64,000 nucleotides of DNA, from the NCBI GenBank assembly GCA_963971535.1, contig OZ020587.1:156593877-156657876 (forward strand), in the 5' to 3' direction. This document shows positions 1 through 10,705 of this stretch, piece by piece. The notes beneath the pieces are model-generated. The model searched no databases, was not told where the DNA came from, and saw only the letters and a program-made list of their open reading frames with translations. Position 1 is the first letter of the stretch. Each line of letters starts with the position of its first letter. Both the position numbers and the translations under genes were made by a program. Source of the DNA: Notolepis coatsorum. Taxonomy: Eukaryota; Chordata; Actinopteri; Aulopiformes; Paralepididae.

Positions 1-24
1 TCTGTAGTGTGGTAGTGAAAGGTT

Positions 25-322
25 AACGTTAGGTTATGACTATAACCAAGTTCTGTTAACACTAGTGGACGCTCAGCGTCTCATTGCATATATCTCGCTT
101 CAGCATATATATACTGAATAAATTTCAAAATGTACCTTTAAATGCCAGCATTCATCTGGCCACACCCCCATCCGCTTACCTACATAAGCAGGGGTGGTGC
201 CACACACTCATCTCCTTCCCAACAAATTTCACCACAATGAAAAATCAAGGGCCGCAGCGGCGTCTAGACGCTGAGCGTCCACTAGTGTTAACAGAACTTG
301 GTTATAGTCATAACCTAACGTT
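25..322. repeat. Foldback element with ~55-bp inverted arms
   Basis: Bases ~30-83 and ~265-321 are near-perfect inverted repeats (outer edge cgttaggttatgac, inner edge gacgctcagcgtct). The ~180-bp loop (83-230) is nearly identical to the reverse complement of 28460-28620. A second related end, ttctgtatcacactagctcc, follows at 322-341. This is typical of a foldback or MITE-type DNA element. No coding capacity was seen and the family was not recognised. The first 24 bases are one monomer of a minisatellite seen at several other places in the window. Confidence 0.55.
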
Positions 323-341
323 CTGTATCACACTAGCTCCC

Positions 342-1017
342 GCTCAGCATCTCATTGCATAATAGGAGCTGAGCGGCAGCTAGAAGCTCGACAAATGTAC
401 CCCGCTGAACAGGCAGTCAGCATGGCCGTAAGCACACAAAAAAGGTTAACCAACGGAAGCAGGCAGCGCACCGGGGAAAAACCAGGCAACAGGCTGTTAA
501 CCCTAGCCTGGAGACTGCGGACGAGACAGGCGCCAGAGGGGACAGCTGAACACAGCCGCACCGGCGGAAGGGGCGTAAGCTGGCGTTGTTGCATGACCAA
601 GCCTCCATTTAAAAAAAAACCCACCCAGAGGGGTTGAGGCAGAGAAGGCTGACACGATTGGCAGACGTCATGAACGTGCAGGGGCACCCTCAACCGGTGA
701 ACCCGGGAGTTGACACTGCTCCAACACACCAGGGAATCAACCACCTTGGTGTTACCCAATGCGGTGGTTGTTCCTATAACCCCTCAAGAAAAAAACTCCA
801 AAAAACACCTGCGGGTATACACCGGCTATACCGCAGTACAAGTGTTTCAGTTTTCAAAAAAGGGTTAACCCAGGCCTACGGGTCGACGAAACATGACTTC
901 GGACCGGGCCCGGCGATACGGGAAGCACAGGGTCACCAGAGGAGGTCAAAGACCACCCCAACAGGCCCCTCTTCGCCATGCGTGAGAGAGGAGCGAAAAA
1001 GAATGGCGAACCAGCCC
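342..1017. other. Unassigned stretch
   Basis: I recognise no gene here. There are short open frames on both strands but none resembles a known protein. Base composition is balanced with scattered CpG. The 5S-derived sequence follows directly. Confidence 0.4.
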
Positions 1018-1137
1018 CAAGCACACCGTACTTGGTATTCCCAGGCGGTCTCCCAACCAAGTACTAACCAGGACCAACCTGTGTAGCGGCCGAGATCTGA
1101 CGAGATCGAGCATGTACAGGTTGGCATGGCCGTAAAC
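1018..1137 (-). pseudogene. 5S rRNA-derived sequence
   Basis: Read on the minus strand, this begins like 5S rRNA (gtttacggccatgcc), contains gatctcgtcagatctcgg, and keeps the internal promoter C-box region (ggttagtacttgg, gggagaccgcctgggaatacc) in the right order over about 120 bases. The A-box region and the 3' end differ from vertebrate 5S. No clean T-run terminator follows at the usual place. It could be a 5S pseudogene or the head of a 5S-derived SINE. It lies about 40 bases from the LTR of the BEL/Pao fossil. Confidence 0.8.
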
Positions 1138-1177
1138 CATTACGACAGTGCTGAGTAAAAAATTTACCCAACCAGGG

Positions 1178-2467
1178 TTTAACTGAGGGGTACAATTCCC
1201 TGACTGTATTAATCAAGTATGGTATCATTAAACCACTACCGTCTTATGTACATTATACTGGCCATACCGTACACGAGTATATGATGATGAACACTTCCCC
1301 ACAATGAAATCGGTTCTACACAAAGTTGTCTTTAAGTATTTATTGCAGCAAAAGGTACATAATATACTTTAATACTTCACTTTGAATGCGCTTATAAGGC
1401 AAAGGAATGTGCGTAGGCAAATCAATAATGAATGTCCATTCTCTGGTTACGCATGAAATAAGAATACAACCTGAATACTAGGAATTATATCTAGGGGATA
1501 CTGGTAGGGGGGTTCCTACCGGTTGTAAGCCAGCAGGGGGAGGCAATGCTCTAATGCAAAGTCTGGGTCAGCGGGGACTCAATAGGCTCCTGGAGGCGGT
1601 ATATTACTCCCTGCTCAGCAGACGAAAGGCAGCGACTGTAATCCCAGTATGCGTGCCGCACAGGTGGAAGCCGGTCAGCCTCTCCAATAGAGACGGGCTC
1701 GAATGATGTTCCTCACGGGCAGGTCCCACAGCAGTGGGTGTAGACGATTCTTATCCGCTCCAACAGCTTGGTCCAAAGCAATAAGAATAATAATCCAGCC
1801 GGAAAGGGGCTCCGCATTCACCGGTGCAGATCCTCCGGTGCGCGGTACTCCACACCAACCAAGTTGAACTTGACGTTACTCAACCAAGCTCTGATACTCC
1901 ACTATCCTATTTGCACGCGGCTATAAGTGCTCTATTTAGACACACAATTGCTCACTTCACTTGGTCTTTGACTCGTGATGAAGGCTTTTACTAGTAAGGA
2001 GCGAACGATACGTTGAACAAACGTATTAGGATAAACAAGACTCTATCTTGGGGCAATACGAGCCCTCTTCACCGCACGTTGCATAGTGGGTGAGGCTTCA
2101 CTTGGGTAACTCGAACTCGAACTGAACTGCGGACTGAACTACTTCTGTATTCACCTGCGCCATATTTATATGTTGGGCGAACAAACTAGTACCAGCCTTA
2201 TTCCTGTCTCGTAGTCCTGGGCAGAACCGGGCATGTTGAGACATGCCTTGACGGTAGCTTTGAACTCGACTCTGGGGGTAAGACACTGGCGCTGGTGGCA
2301 CGCCATCCAATAAGAGAACGAAATATTATGGTCTGTAGTAGGTTAAAGGGATATTCCGTGTATATGTACAAAGAATACACAAGGGATATCAAACGATAGA
2401 CAAATATTATGCAATATATATCAATCAATAAATACATATATTCGGTTTAATCTGACCCTTTGTAACA
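1178..2467 (-). repeat. 3' LTR of BEL/Pao fossil
   Basis: Direct repeat of 6328-7617. On the + strand it ends in ctttgtaaca. Next to it, on the minus strand, is the purine-rich run aggaggcggc, the expected polypurine-tract position just inside the 3' LTR. Confidence 0.92.
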
Positions 2468-2586
2468 GCCGCCTCCTAATTAGTCCCACCTAATTAGCTA
2501 AGCAGAGACAGATTAACCGCACTGTCCACTACTCAATGTCCGTTGTGAGGGTAGGCAGTTCACAAAGTCAGGGGTCATGGTCGTCA

Positions 2587-5500
2587 TTAAGCGAGTCGGG
2601 TAGCCTTGGCGACTCTATCAGCCTCGCCACGGGTCGGTTGTATGTCCGCCCTTGGCCGAGCACTTCTGCCACTCTGACCTTTCCGTCGGCACCAGTGGTC
2701 ACTTTGCTTGCGCGGCCGGCCGGCCACGCAGCTCGGGGTAGTGACTGGTCTATGGTCATGACGACTGGACGGGATGAAGGGGGGCTTAGGAGGAAGCGGG
2801 CCTGAGACTGCTTTGATCTGTGCTTGGCTGTGCCTCCTCCTCCTCCGTCTGTTTCTCTTGTTTGCTCTGTACCCCGTCTGAGGAGGGGCCGGTCCCGGCC
2901 GCCCCGTCAAGGAGTCGCTTGGGGTGCTGGGTTCGAGGTCAGCTACGTCTGAAGCGCAGCTGAGGGGGGTGGAGTTCCGAACTCCCTCTGGTGCCCACGG
3001 TTCTCTCACGGGCCTCTCGCTTAATGTCAATAGCCTCTGCTGTACGAGGGAGTGGCCGGGGTCGCTCGCCTTTGTGTGTAGGCAGCGTGTAGACGTGGGT
3101 TGACTGTCAAGTCCGTAGAGGGGGCCCTGGAGCGTCCATCCCAGTCGGGTCTGAACCGCGACTGGGCATCCTTTGGGTCCGATGTGGGCCGCCTCAATTG
3201 GGAGAATGAGGTCCGCGTGGGCGGAGCCGATGAGCAGGGTCGGTGTGGCGCCGTCGATAAGCGGTATAGGTAGTTGACGTAGGTGCACATACTTGGCCAT
3301 CAGCTGTGGGATGGGGTAGGTGTACTGAGACAAGCCTATGTCGTGGCTGGTGAAGACGTTGGTTATACTATACTGCTTCTCGGGCTGGTCCACCGCTGCT
3401 ATCTTGAAGGAGACCTTTTCACCTTTTATGGTCTTCTGGTCCCTTGTGATGGTGCGTATGGTCATGGTATCTTTGACACCCCGCAGGCCCAACTGGGCTG
3501 CTGCGGAAGCGAGGAGGAGAGTCTTTTCAGACCCATCGTCCAGGACGGCGTAAGTGTCCAGGACCTTGTCCTCGTAGCTCAGGAACACTCTGACCACTTT
3601 GAGGAGCACTCGGGGGGTCCCGCTATGCTGGTCAATGTGGAGCACTCCTGTTGGTGGTGACATAGAATCTATATGGTGCGAGTCGCACCGTGACTCCCAG
3701 TGTCTGCTGTAGCAGTCGGGACACCAGGGAGCGGTCTGGTGGAACTTTGGTGCTGGTGCCACCGCCTCGGCATGGTACATTACCGCTACGGGCCCACTCT
3801 GTTGTCCTGGCTGACGCCTGTTGATGTCATGCAGGACCTCCAAGTGGGTGCCACCGCACCTGCTGCACTTCTTCTTCAAGCGGCACTCAGCTGCTAGGTG
3901 GCTGCGCGCGCAGCGGAAGCAGCGGCGGTGGTCCTTGATCCACTGACTCACCTCGTCCGTGGTCAGCTTCCCGAAGGTGTCGCATTGGTACAGCCGATGT
4001 TCTCCCTCACAGTACTGGCACTCAATCTTCCACTGGTCCTCTTTCGTCGAGGGGGTGTGGTGGTTCTTGTGCTGCGGTACTGATTCGGCTTGGTGCATAA
4101 CGGTCACCAACCGGCGGTTATCCGTTGATCCCCGAGGTCCGAGTCTTGGGCTTGGTCCACTCCATACGAACGTGTCGAGTCGTAGGCTACTGACCTCCCT
4201 GGCGAGGAACTCAGATAGGTCTAGGAGGGATGCCTCTGGACCGTTGGGGTCGCGGTAGTCTCTCTGCCGCCGAAAACGCTCTTGTCGGGCGGGAGGGAGC
4301 TTCTCTAGTATCCTCTCTACATTAGAGTTAGCGTACAGTTCATAGATCCCCTTTTCCTTTTGGGACCCCAGCATCCCTACCAGGGACTGTACCTTGATAG
4401 AGAGGTCATCTAATGCTCTGTTGTCTCTGGCTGGGGGGAGACGGTCAATGTCTCTTATCTCCTGTATCACATAGTCCCATATGCGTCCATAACGTTGGTC
4501 GAGGGCTACTAGAGCCGCGGTGTATGGGGTAGTAGAGCTGGAATATGCCAGCGCTATATTGTGCGCTCTGGGAACCTTCAGGTGCTTGAGTAGGATAGCA
4601 TACTTGTACGGTTCATCTGGTACGTCGGACAGCATAGTCTCTAAGCACATTCGTAGCTCTGTGTACTGTGCTCTGTTCTCGTGTTTGAAGTCCGGGAACG
4701 TCGGTGTGCCAAGGTACGATGCCATGGAAGACTGGCACATCGGTGAGCGTTGGGGGAGAGGCCTCCTAGGCGAGTCTCCTCTTGCGTGTCGTCTTGGGCT
4801 GGTGCTTGGTGGGTACCGAAGGTCGGGTACCCAGGTGCTTTTCCTCGGGGCTGGCGGTGCGTCAAACTCACCCGTGAGTTGAGTCGGGGGTTTGTAGCGC
4901 AGGGCCTCGGGGCTGACTTCTGGGCTGTACTGGACCTCCTGGTCCAGAGTACGTTGCTGCTGGTCGGGGCTGTACTGGGCCTCCTGGTCCAGAGTACGTT
5001 GCTGCTGGTCGGCTTGACATTCCTCCTCCTCCTCCTCCTCTTCCTCTGCTAGGTCCTGGAGTCTTCGGTTCAGTCTCTCGGCGTGGTCCGGTTCTTCCCG
5101 GTTGCTGGGTCTCGTATGGACCGGCCGGGGAGGGGGTTCGGAGACGTGGACAGGATCCTCCTGTTGGCGGGGTCCCGGGTCGCTTGGTCGGGTAGGGGAA
5201 TGCGTCCTAGACCCTTGTCGTGACGATCTCCGGGAGCTCCGTGCGGAGAGAGGGGGTGTCGCCATGGCAACCAGTTTGTCCATCAGCTCCGCCTGCAGCC
5301 GGTCGCGCTCTGCCTCGCGCTGGGCATGGGCTGCGTCGCTCGCTGCTTCGCGCTGTGCATTGGCGGCGTCGCGCTGCGCATTGGCGCTGGCCTGGGCAGC
5401 GTTGCGCTGTGCGTTGGCGGCGTCGCGCTGGGCATTGGCGCTGGCATGGGCGGCGTGGAGCTGTGCATTTGCGACGTCGCGCTGTGCATTGGCGGCGGCG

Positions 5501-6270
5501 TGCTGTGCATCGGCGCGGCTTCTTTCAATGTTCTCTTCCGTCTGAAGGCGTCTGGTCTCCAGTCTTATGCGGTCGTCTTCACTCCTTTGTTGCGCCTGGA
5601 AGCGCTCTCGCTCGGTTGCAGAATGTTCGCGTTCACGGAGGGCTTGCGCTTGGAGTTGCGTGTGAAGGCGCTCTCGTTCGTCTGCAGCTTGTTCGCGCTC
5701 GCTCGTCTGTTGCGCTTGGAGTCGATCGCGTTCACCCTGAAGTCGATCGCGTTCGGTAGAGGCTGCCAGGGTGGCGATGAGTGCCTGCGCCAGCATCTTG
5801 TCCGCCTCGCTGGGGGAAGACGCCGGTCGAGGCGATCGGCTCCCGGCAGTACTCGTTGGAGATCCGTTCTCCTGTCGCGTACCGAGGAGATCCATCTCCT
5901 GGGTGCGCGTCTCTTCTTGTGGTGGGTCGGGTTCCATCCCTGGAGGGCTTTCTTTATCCTGGAGCTCTCCGGGGACTGTCCCGTTGGCGTTGTCGGGGGG
6001 TAAAGTCATGTCATGTCCCTCCTGGTCCCCCCCGTGAGCTTGGTCAGTTACGTTAGAACCCACTAGGGTCTCTACTGGCGGGGTAGCCTGGTCGGTAGGG
6101 TTGGACATAATTTTACTATCCGCTTTAGTTACTTTATCCGTATTTAACTTCCTTTTAAAGCTAGGTATTGGACTGACAACGTAGTCCTCTAGGTGAAGAG
6201 GTGGCTGCCGTCTGCGCTCCGGGCGATCTAGCTTAGGAGAACCGTTTGTGGAGTGTTCATCATCGGCCAT
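2587..6270 (-). CDS. Gag-protease open frame of BEL/Pao fossil
   Basis: An open frame of 1,227 codons. Residues ~150-340 form a long charged, Ala/Gln/Arg-rich coiled-coil region with repeated NAQRDAANAQR-type units. Residues ~500-700 resemble the Pao-type Gag domain (DUF1759; YLGTPTFPDFKHENR, and later IRDIDRLPPARDNRALDDL). Zinc knuckles follow (CQYCEGEHRLYQC and CFRCARSHLAAEC, then CSRCGGTHLEVLH). After them comes a DUF1758-type aspartic protease whose core is YAVLDDGSEKTLL. In this family the product would assemble capsids and process itself. It lies between the LTRs. It belongs to a fossil element and is not a host gene. Confidence 0.88.
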   Translation of the reverse strand: MADDEHSTNGSPKLDRPERRRQPPLHLEDYVVSPIPSFKRKLNTDKVTKADSKIMSNPTDQATPPVETLVGSNVTDQAHGGDQEGHDMTLPPDNANGTVPGELQDKESPPGMEPDPPQEETRTQEMDLLGTRQENGSPTSTAGSRSPRPASSPSEADKMLAQALIATLAASTERDRLQGERDRLQAQQTSEREQAADERERLHTQLQAQALREREHSATERERFQAQQRSEDDRIRLETRRLQTEENIERSRADAQHAAANAQRDVANAQLHAAHASANAQRDAANAQRNAAQASANAQRDAANAQREAASDAAHAQREAERDRLQAELMDKLVAMATPPLSARSSRRSSRQGSRTHSPTRPSDPGPRQQEDPVHVSEPPPRPVHTRPSNREEPDHAERLNRRLQDLAEEEEEEEEECQADQQQRTLDQEAQYSPDQQQRTLDQEVQYSPEVSPEALRYKPPTQLTGEFDAPPAPRKSTWVPDLRYPPSTSPRRHARGDSPRRPLPQRSPMCQSSMASYLGTPTFPDFKHENRAQYTELRMCLETMLSDVPDEPYKYAILLKHLKVPRAHNIALAYSSSTTPYTAALVALDQRYGRIWDYVIQEIRDIDRLPPARDNRALDDLSIKVQSLVGMLGSQKEKGIYELYANSNVERILEKLPPARQERFRRQRDYRDPNGPEASLLDLSEFLAREVSSLRLDTFVWSGPSPRLGPRGSTDNRRLVTVMHQAESVPQHKNHHTPSTKEDQWKIECQYCEGEHRLYQCDTFGKLTTDEVSQWIKDHRRCFRCARSHLAAECRLKKKCSRCGGTHLEVLHDINRRQPGQQSGPVAVMYHAEAVAPAPKFHQTAPWCPDCYSRHWESRCDSHHIDSMSPPTGVLHIDQHSGTPRVLLKVVRVFLSYEDKVLDTYAVLDDGSEKTLLLASAAAQLGLRGVKDTMTIRTITRDQKTIKGEKVSFKIAAVDQPEKQYSITNVFTSHDIGLSQYTYPIPQLMAKYVHLRQLPIPLIDGATPTLLIGSAHADLILPIEAAHIGPKGCPVAVQTRLGWTLQGPLYGLDSQPTSTRCLHTKASDPGHSLVQQRLLTLSERPVREPWAPEGVRNSTPLSCASDVADLEPSTPSDSLTGRPGPAPPQTGYRANKRNRRRRRRHSQAQIKAVSGPLPPKPPFIPSSRHDHRPVTTPSCVAGRPRKQSDHWCRRKGQSGRSARPRADIQPTRGEADRVAKATRLA

Positions 6271-6307
6271 GTCAATATTAATATTATATTAATATTACGC
6301 TAATTCT

Positions 6308-6325
6308 CTCCGGCTCGAAGGACCA
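6308..6325 (-). promoter_or_regulatory. Putative tRNA primer-binding site of BEL/Pao fossil
   Basis: On the minus strand, tggtccttcgagccgg starts two bases after the 5' LTR. TGG pairing with a tRNA 3' CCA is the expected start. The exact tRNA was not assigned. Confidence 0.6.
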
Positions 6326-6327
6326 AT

Positions 6328-7617
6328 TGTAACTGAGGGGTACAATTCCCTGACTGTATTAATCAAGTATGGTATCATTAAACCACTACCGTCTTATGTA
6401 CATTATACTGGCCATACCGTACACGAGTATATGATGATGAACACTTCCCCACAATGAAATCGGTTCTACACAAAGTTGTCTTTAAGTATTTATTGCAGCA
6501 AAAGGTACATAATATACTTTAATACTTCACTTTGAATGCGCTTATAAGGCAAAGGAATGTGCGTAGGCAAATCAATAATGAATGTCCATTCTCTGGTTAC
6601 GCATGAAATAAGAATACAACCTGAATACTAGGAATTATATCTAGGGGATACTGGTAGGGGGGTTCCTACCGGTTGTAAGCCAGCAGGGGGAGGCAATGCT
6701 CTAATGCAAAGTCTGGGTCAGCGGGGACTCAATAGGCTCCTGGAGGCGGTATATTACTCCCTGCTCAGCAGACGAAAGGCAGCGACTGTAATCCCAGTAT
6801 GCGTGCCGCACAGGTGGAAGCCGGTCAGCCTCTCCAATAGAGACGGGCTCGAATGATGTTCCTCACGGGCAGGTCCCACAGCAGTGGGTGTAGACGATTC
6901 TTATCCGCTCCAACAGCTTGGTCCAAAGCAATAAGAATAATAATCCAGCCGGAAAGGGGCTCCGCATTCACCGGTGCAGATCCTCCGGTGTGCGGTACTC
7001 CACACCAACCAAGTTGAACTTGACGTTACTCAACCAAGCTCTGATACTCCACTATCCTATTCGCACGCGGCTATAAGTGCTCTATTTAGACACACAATTG
7101 CTCACTTCACTTGGTCTTTGACTCGTGATGAAGGCTTTTACTAGTAAGGAGCGAACGATACGTTGAACAAACGTATTAGGATAAACAAGACTCTATCTTG
7201 GGGCAATACGAGCCCTCTTCACCGCACGTTGCATAGTGGGTGAGGCTTCACTTGGGTAACTCGAACTCGAACTGAACTGCGGACTGAACTACTTCTGTAT
7301 TCACCTGCGCCATATTTATATGTTGGGCGAACAAACTAGTACCAGCCTTATTCCTGTCTCGTAGTCCTGGGCAGAACCGGGCATGTTGAGACAAGCCTTG
7401 ACGGTAGCTTTGAACTCGACTCTGGGGGTAAGACACTGGCGCTGGTGGCACGCCATCCAATAAGAGAACGAAATATTATGGTCTGTAGTAGGTTAAAGGG
7501 ATATTCCGTGTATATGTACAAAGAATACACAAGGGATATCAAACGATATACAAATATTATGCAATATATATCAATCAATAAATACATATATTCGGTTTAA
7601 TCTGACCCTTTGTAACA
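6328..7617 (-). repeat. 5' LTR of BEL/Pao fossil
   Basis: Direct repeat of 1178-2467 with tg...ca ends and about 99.6% identity by eye. It is followed by the second caggg target-duplication copy at 7618-7622. Confidence 0.92.
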
Positions 7618-7622
7618 CAGGG

Positions 7623-10014
7623 TCTCCATAGCGCTTAACCCTATGACACCCGGACCGACCTGGCATTTTTCCCCCTGAAAAAAACCCAAGTCCCTCAGGG
7701 TACCAGAACAGCAGATCTGCCTACTCCAGGAGAAGGGGCAGATATGCGTGTTGATCTTAAACATGAAAAGAAGGCGCCACCCAGACGTTCGGGCGAACCG
7801 CGCCCGGTGGTCCACCCCCAGGGCGTGAGACCCCTCTACATATGTTCATATCCATTCCGTCATCATCCCCCAGATATGAACGAGAATCCGTCGATAACCA
7901 AACCAGGTCGTCGGATTTGGTCGTCGGAAGAGGAAAAACCTCCATCCCAGTTGCTTTATAAAAACGCCGTTTTAACCTCAAGCAACCAAGGCGTGCCAGT
8001 CAGTCGCCTGTTTACAGAACACCCCGAGCTAGCACTATACGTGCGTCGGGACACACCCACATCAATGAACAGGCTATTTAGACCTGTCATTGAATGCCCA
8101 AGGCGCCCAGGGGAACGACAAGAGGTGTGTGATACTTCCTAACTCCAACTCTTTTTAATAGAAAAGAAGGAAGCACCAACAGTATGTATCCCAGTCTACA
8201 CAGCCGGGGGTAAAAAGGTTTCACATTTTTACATCCCACCACCCTCCCATAGGAAGGAGACGGGAATCCCCAGAGAGACTTCCCACGCGAGCTGTACAGA
8301 TTGAAAAGAATATATTGCACCTTGAGCCATGTAAAAAAAATTGTTTTAGGGCTCTCTGGGGAGGAGGCACTGAACCCATACACACTCAATAATCGAATTG
8401 AATCGAATACATACACAATAGAGTAGGACTCCTTCTTGAGGGTCCACTCACCTTGACAATCTGAGGAGGAGGCTCTGTACTCTGAAGGAGGCTCCCTCAC
8501 ACGGAAGGAGAGTCCCAACTCACAGAAGGCCCGAATAGGAGCTTGGTGAGGAGGAGCCCTGACCACCCCCCGAAACAGATCCATCACATGGACCTGAACA
8601 GCACACGGAAGTCCTACCAAACAGAGACGCGCACAGTGACGTACTCTATGGCGGGGGAATTTCTGCGATGCACACGCCCAATATTCCAGGCCGTGGGACC
8701 AGGAAACTCCCTCCCCCCCCCCCCCCTCACCCTGTAACGTGCCGAACCGCAACGTGACAGGAACCTTGAAGGACAGGTGGGTTTACCCCTGACCAACAGA
8801 AAAAAGGGGGAGGAAAGGTTACCAGTTCCCCCCCTTTACGACCCCACACCCATGATACGATGTAATGACAAAAAGAGAGTATGACACAGTCATAGTCAGC
8901 TCCATGAAGCGTCTGACAGCTTCACACAGCACATGAGCTAACCTGCTATCTGATTTTTACTAAGGAAAAAACACAGAATAGAGAGAGCTCTCCAAGAGCC
9001 CCGGTACCAAACTTACACATGTGCTTCTGTGGCCAGTCCAACCCAGTTGTAGGTCACATGACACACACAACCCATCATCACCTACAAAAAATGGCAAAAA
9101 CACTCTACAGAGGAACGCCGTTTTTCATAATGAGAGAATACATAATTCTCGATTAGTATCGGCCACAGGCCTTGCTAAGCACACACGAAAGCGACCAAAC
9201 AATCTTTTCTTTTAGGAAAATAAAGTTTCTCCAGCAGTTTTAGCACAACCTCAGCAATCAAGCTAAGGGTTACATCGTATCCCTACCACACAGTGACACA
9301 ATGTAGTGCAACAACATGTCTGAGAGGAGGATGAAGAAGTCCCCAGGGAACCGGGGGGAAACACAATCCTCCTACTTTACCCTTAATACGGCCAGTTAAA
9401 ACAGGAAAACCTGTTAATATGTGAACACACTGTTCATTGTCATTACAGGCTGAGAAAATAATCATTCTTTACTCATTTGTCACTAAGCATAGCTTTATAG
9501 GTTAGTTAACCCCCTTAGTTGTGAGTACACGGTACATATAAACACACATGATGTTTCTCAACACAACAAACCAGATCATTTTCACATCTGTAACAACAAC
9601 CCGATTTGCATGGATAAGCTAAATACCAGTGACAAGACAATTCACACATAACTTGCGTCGTATCCTAAATGTAGTGCAGCAACACTCGTTTTGGAAAACA
9701 TCGTTATTTACAAAACATTTAGAAGGGAAAGCCAGAAGAAGTGTACAAGGTCTGGTCAGGCCTTGCCTACCTGGAGCGTAGATCAAGCGAAGTGCAGTCT
9801 CAAGGCACCGTAGTAAACACAGCCGTTCTGTGTTGTCGATCTGGGCAGCGTCGCCGCTCCATCCCGTCGCTACGGTCCCCCTTATTGACGCAGTCCTTGC
9901 CGTCCTGGCCCATGGCAGGTTCGACGAACATCCTCTGTCAAAGATGATGTCGTAGTCAAGAGTGTTTAAAACATGTTATAATCAAAGCACGTTCAACAGA
10001 GTAGCATTAAGCTA
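7623..10014. other. Unassigned stretch
   Basis: No gene recognised. The longest frames (7744-8142 + and 8087-8752 -) do not resemble known families. A donor-like caaggtgagt lies on the minus strand near 8452, but no matching coding exon could be argued. A run of C is at about 8713-8726. It may be ordinary intron. Confidence 0.4.
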
Positions 10015-10205
10015 ATGGCCGCTCTAACCGTCGGGCGCTACCGCCCCTGCCCGCGAGACGCCGAGCGAACGGCGCACGCGACCAGAGGGGAGACTTCGAA
10101 TCCCCCCCGCCTCTCCCCGTGAGGGAGAGGGGAGTTGGGAACCGCGGCGGCGCGCGAGGGGCCGGAGCCACCCCGCGCTGGGCCTCGGCCGATAGCAGCA
10201 AGCTA
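10015..10205. promoter_or_regulatory. CpG-dense island
   Basis: About 190 bases are strongly GC- and CpG-rich (for example cgggcgctaccgcc, cgcggcggcgcgcg), in contrast to AT-rich flanks. In fish, such islands often mark promoters. No first exon could be assigned. It lies about 500 bases outside the left LTR of the large provirus-like element. Confidence 0.4.
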
Positions 10206-10705
10206 ACGTTTCCTAGCCTAGCCCAGGTAGGCCACCTAGTGATCACAGCAGGCTAGCGCCGCAGCTAACAGCTGACTGGCTAACAGTAGGCCACCACTAG
10301 CATGTAAGCTAAGCAGCTATCACCTGAACTTGTACACAATGATATAACACTCACTCAGACAGGCCGCCGTTCTGAAACCATCCTCACTTTTTAAGAGAAA
10401 AGAGAAACAAGATGTTAACACAGTTTTACAACGGTGATTTTACCAACACCCGACGGAGCCAGCACAATACCATACTGGCCTGTAGCTGACTTGAACACAG
10501 ATCTTCCACTAACGAACATCTATGCCCATATTTCCTCGTGAGGGAATACTCTCATTTGGATATGAAAGATGGGGCCTACACGGTGACAGAGAAAACATCC
10601 ACTCGTCCAGAAAACACAGGGATCACCAGTGTTAATGGTCGTGGCCCACTAGTTAAACTATAATGGGCTTCAGATCAAGGTCTTCCGCTGTTGCCTAAGA
10701 GGCTG

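Larger units (their letters stand above)
1178..7617 (-). mobile_element. BEL/Pao LTR retrotransposon fossil
   Basis: Two direct repeats of about 1,290 bp flank a 3.9-kb interior. The 5-bp word caggg occurs at 1173-1177 and 7618-7622 and fits a target duplication. The coding strand is minus, so the 5' LTR is the right-hand copy. The interior holds a gag-protease open frame. Reverse transcriptase, RNase H and integrase cores were not recognised, and only a short pol-tail-like stretch was seen, so this copy looks incomplete and could not have moved alone. The LTRs differ at only about five sites by eye (~0.4%), so the insertion is young. A diverged solo LTR of the same family lies at 40428-41724. 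Confidence 0.92.

Noticed and set aside
5102-6056. Several + strand frames opposite the BEL gag region
   Set aside because: They lie antisense to the gag-protease frame, and their Ala/Arg/Cys bias follows from its repetitive coiled-coil codons.
7744-8752. Frames of 132 (+) and 221 (-) codons, with a donor-like site at about 8452
   Set aside because: No recognisable domain, no matching acceptor or neighbouring exon, and overlapping frames on both strands. Left as unassigned.
10007-10246. 79-codon minus-strand frame in the CpG island
   Set aside because: Composition-driven openness in GC-rich DNA. No start context, splice partner or homology could be argued.
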